NCBI GenBank assembly: GCA_002256345.1
Contig: NKIY01000017.1
Span: 1-64,000, forward strand
DNA: 64,000 nucleotides
Direction of reading: 5' to 3'
DNA from: Bradyrhizobiaceae bacterium PARB1
GTDB lineage: Bacteria > Pseudomonadota > Alphaproteobacteria > Rhizobiales > Xanthobacteraceae
Within the stretch, counting starts at the first letter, position 1; the number at the start of each line of letters is the position of its first letter. The translations under genes and the position numbers were made by a program. Positions 62,145 to 64,000 of the stretch are shown here, piece after piece. The notes beneath the pieces are model-generated. The model was given only the letters and a program-made list of their open reading frames with translations, had not been told where the DNA came from and made no database searches.

Positions 62145-63131
62145 TTACTTCGCGTCGATACGGATGTTCGCGGCCTTGACGATCGGCCACCATTTCTCGA
62201 TCTCGGCTTTCTGATGCGCTGCGAGCGCTTCCGGCGTCTGCTTGTCGAGCGGCGGAATGATCTGTCCAAGCGCTGCGAGTTTGCTCTTGACTGCAGGATC
62301 AGCAAGCGCCTCGCGCACCGCAGCGTTCAGCTTCGCGATCACAGGCCTCGGCGTGCCCTTGGGCGCCCACAAGCCGAACCAGATCGAGACATGCAAGCCG
62401 GGCAGGCCAGCCTCGTCCACGGACGGAATCTCCGGTGCGATATCGATACGATCCTTGGCGGTGACGGCATAAGCGCGGATCTTGCCATCCTTCACATGCG
62501 GTAGCGCATTGGCGACATGGTCGAACATGAAATCGATATTGCCGGCGAGCAGATCCTGCAGGGCCGGAGCCGCGCCACGATAGGGGATATAGTTGAGCTT
62601 CACCCCCGCGATCTTCTCAAAATACACGCCGGCTACATGGGCCGCGCTGCCAAGGCCTATAGTGCCCACAGACGCCTTATCCTGACTGGCTCTTGCCCAG
62701 GCGAGGAACTCCTTGAGGTCCTTCGCCGGCACGTCGTTCTTGCTGACGAGAAGCATCGGATAGCTGGTCAGCAATGCGACCGGCTCGAAATCCGTGAGCA
62801 GATCGTAGTTGAGCGGATAGGCGGCGCCGTTGACCACATGCGTGCTCCAGTGGCCGAAGCTCAGCGTGTAACCATCGGGTGCTGCTTTTGCCACGCGGCC
62901 GACGCCAATCGTGCCGGCGGCGCCGGTGACGTTCTCGACGAGGACGGACTGGCCAAGTGTTTCCCGCATGCGTTCGCCGATGGTGCGGATCAGAGCATCG
63001 GTCGGACCGCCAGCCGAGAATGGGACAATCACGTTGATTGAACGGTCCGGATAGGTCTGTGCAGTCGCTGCGGTGAGCGGTGCGATCAACAGCGCGGCGA
63101 TCAATGCCGCGCGAGAGAAAAGAGAAATCAT
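62145..63131 (-). CDS. Bug-family tripartite tricarboxylate transporter receptor
   Basis: A 328-residue periplasmic receptor (TctC/Bug). Signal peptide (ALIAALLIAPLTAATA) then QTYPDRSINVIVPFSAGGPTD, the family hallmark, plus ENVTGAAGTIGVGRVAK and IPYRGAAPALQDLLAGNIDFMFD. It captures a carboxylic acid for a TctAB-type transporter not present here; orphan Bug receptors are common in this group. It is 79 bases upstream of the isomerase-like gene on the same strand, so the two may form an operon for uptake and use of one acid. Confidence 0.9.
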   Translation of the reverse strand: MISLFSRAALIAALLIAPLTAATAQTYPDRSINVIVPFSAGGPTDALIRTIGERMRETLGQSVLVENVTGAAGTIGVGRVAKAAPDGYTLSFGHWSTHVVNGAAYPLNYDLLTDFEPVALLTSYPMLLVSKNDVPAKDLKEFLAWARASQDKASVGTIGLGSAAHVAGVYFEKIAGVKLNYIPYRGAAPALQDLLAGNIDFMFDHVANALPHVKDGKIRAYAVTAKDRIDIAPEIPSVDEAGLPGLHVSIWFGLWAPKGTPRPVIAKLNAAVREALADPAVKSKLAALGQIIPPLDKQTPEALAAHQKAEIEKWWPIVKAANIRIDAK

Positions 63132-63493
63132 CGTTAGTTGCCCCAGCAAGAAAGCACGTCGTTGGACGACGTGTCGGGGCTGCATAGGCAGGGACTGATG
63201 AGGCGCGCAATGCGTGCCGGAAAACTAAAAAGATTGTTCCGACCGTGCGGTTGAGGACGAATAACTCATGCTGCAAAAGCCGTGATACGGAGACGGGTTC
63301 GCGTGAGTAAAACCGTCGCAGGGGACGACGCTCGGTCGTGGCGCAGGATCAGAAACTCACTGTCATCACCTGCGGAGGTCGGCGATACGTCCGCGCAAAC
63401 CAGCCAGGCGCAAGCTTGCGCGGACCGCAACGTTTCATGGATGCCCCGCTATTGCTGAGCATCCAGAAAATGGGGGAAGGTGCGGTCGAGGCG
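63132..63493. other. Intergenic region
   Basis: A 362-base gap upstream of the Bug receptor gene and downstream of the truncated serine hydrolase gene. It must contain the receptor promoter. No repeat, hairpin or reading frame of note was seen. Confidence 0.5.
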
Positions 63494-64000
63494 CTACTCC
63501 ACCGCCGCGTAAACGAGACTCCGGATCAGCGTCCGGAAATATTCCCGCTGCCCCGGGCCCTGCGACATGAACACCGTGAACAGCTCTTCCTTCGGATCGA
63601 TCCAGAAGAAGGTGCCGGCGACGCCGCTCCAAAAGAACTGGCCGGTGGAGCCCGCATAGGGCGCGAGGCCATCGTCGGTGCGTACGGCAAAGCCGAGGCC
63701 GAAGCTGTGGCCGGGCGGGACGAGATGCGTTTCCAGTTTCACGTTGGGAGCGAGATGGTTCGACGCCATGAAATGCAGCGTGCGGCTGCCGATCACGCGG
63801 TTGCCGTCCAGGGTGCCGCCGTTGAGCAGCATCTGGCAGAAGCGCGCATAGTCCATGGTGGTGGAGACGAGGCCGCCGCCGCCGGATTCCATCTTCGGGA
63901 TCTCCAGCGGATCGAACAGCGCCACCTTGTCGCCGGTCCAGGGATCGGTGGGGAAGGGGTGTGCGATGCGGTCCTTGTTCTCGCTGACGGTGTGAAATCC
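63494..64000 (-). CDS. Serine hydrolase, beta-lactamase family (N-terminal part outside window)
   Basis: The C-terminal 168 codons are visible; the frame runs off the window end, so the gene starts beyond it. LEIPKMESGGGGLVSTTMDYARF and the late FWSGVAGTFFWIDPKEEL (HxG-like motif replaced by SGVAG) match class C beta-lactamase-fold esterases such as EstB and penicillin-binding-protein-like hydrolases. The SxxK and YxN motifs would lie in the missing part. It is a different subfamily from the hydrolase at 47933-49060. Confidence 0.82.
   Translation of the reverse strand, partial: GFHTVSENKDRIAHPFPTDPWTGDKVALFDPLEIPKMESGGGGLVSTTMDYARFCQMLLNGGTLDGNRVIGSRTLHFMASNHLAPNVKLETHLVPPGHSFGLGFAVRTDDGLAPYAGSTGQFFWSGVAGTFFWIDPKEELFTVFMSQGPGQREYFRTLIRSLVYAAVE

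Noticed and set aside
1-64000. CRISPR array or insertion sequence
   Set aside because: No regularly spaced direct repeats with unique spacers and no transposase-like frame were seen; the repeats present are isolated palindromes.

Overview
The window is GC-rich and almost fully coded. It reads like a chromosome segment of a metabolically versatile alphaproteobacterium, most likely of the Bradyrhizobium/Rhodopseudomonas/Afipia/Tardiphaga group (Nitrobacteraceae). The clues are the gene families present (Bug-type receptors, DUF3739 haemagglutinin, alphaproteobacterial Sox proteins), Tat signals on many exported redox enzymes, frequent GTG/TTG starts, and short dispersed palindromic repeats between operons. 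Genus is an inference; no rRNA or typing gene is present. No IS element, phage gene, integrase or CRISPR array was seen.

Layout. 1-8550: C-terminal 2849 codons of a giant filamentous-haemagglutinin-like secreted protein. 8567-14909: a LysR regulator, then a carboxymuconolactone-decarboxylase-like protein, a cupin and a periplasmic molybdenum aldehyde oxidoreductase (PaoABC). 14960-18253: a membrane diguanylate cyclase and three small or hypothetical genes. 18478-23027: an overlapping five-gene operon for an ABC importer plus a GpdQ-type phosphodiesterase, with a possible PHO box upstream. 23028-26286: exported GH1 glucosidase, NadX-like dehydrogenase, peptidoglycan amidase. 26426-32363: sulfur scavenging, with two SsuA-like receptors, a MetQ-like receptor and a MetNIQ importer. 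32364-33371: about 1 kb of noncoding, strongly structured repeat DNA ending at tRNA-Gly(UCC).

33597-46440: a sulfur-oxidation island with two YeeE/YedE permeases, two exported DsrE-like proteins, a SoxR/BigR-type persulfide sensor, the SoxS/SoxV/SoxW thiol-redox proteins, SoxXA, a GlcG-like protein, SoxYZBCD and a c-type cytochrome. SoxCD indicates full oxidation of thiosulfate to sulfate. Together with the preceding segment this makes about 20 kb (26.4-46.4 kb) devoted largely to sulfur.

46594-64000: general metabolism. Contents are a methyltransferase, a serine beta-lactamase-like hydrolase, an omega-amino-acid aminotransferase with a divergent XRE-cupin regulator, a YkgJ-type protein, a TetR regulator divergent from an acyl-CoA dehydrogenase plus APH-like kinase pair, three tandem DMT-exporter paralogues, two SDRs, a histidine phosphatase, an HCCA-isomerase-like DsbA-fold protein, a Bug receptor and a truncated second serine hydrolase.

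The most interesting signals are: (i) paired exported single-Cys DsrE proteins beside YeeE permeases; (ii) a short SoxD followed by a free-standing cytochrome resembling the missing second SoxD haem domain; (iii) the unfused bacterial equivalent of the ACAD10/11 kinase-dehydrogenase; (iv) a GpdQ importer operon with a PHO-box-like promoter; (v) a multi-stem noncoding element at about 32.7-32.8 kb; (vi) a low-GC tandem-repeat insertion in the giant haemagglutinin; and (vii) a triplicated DMT gene whose copies all appear to start at TTG.
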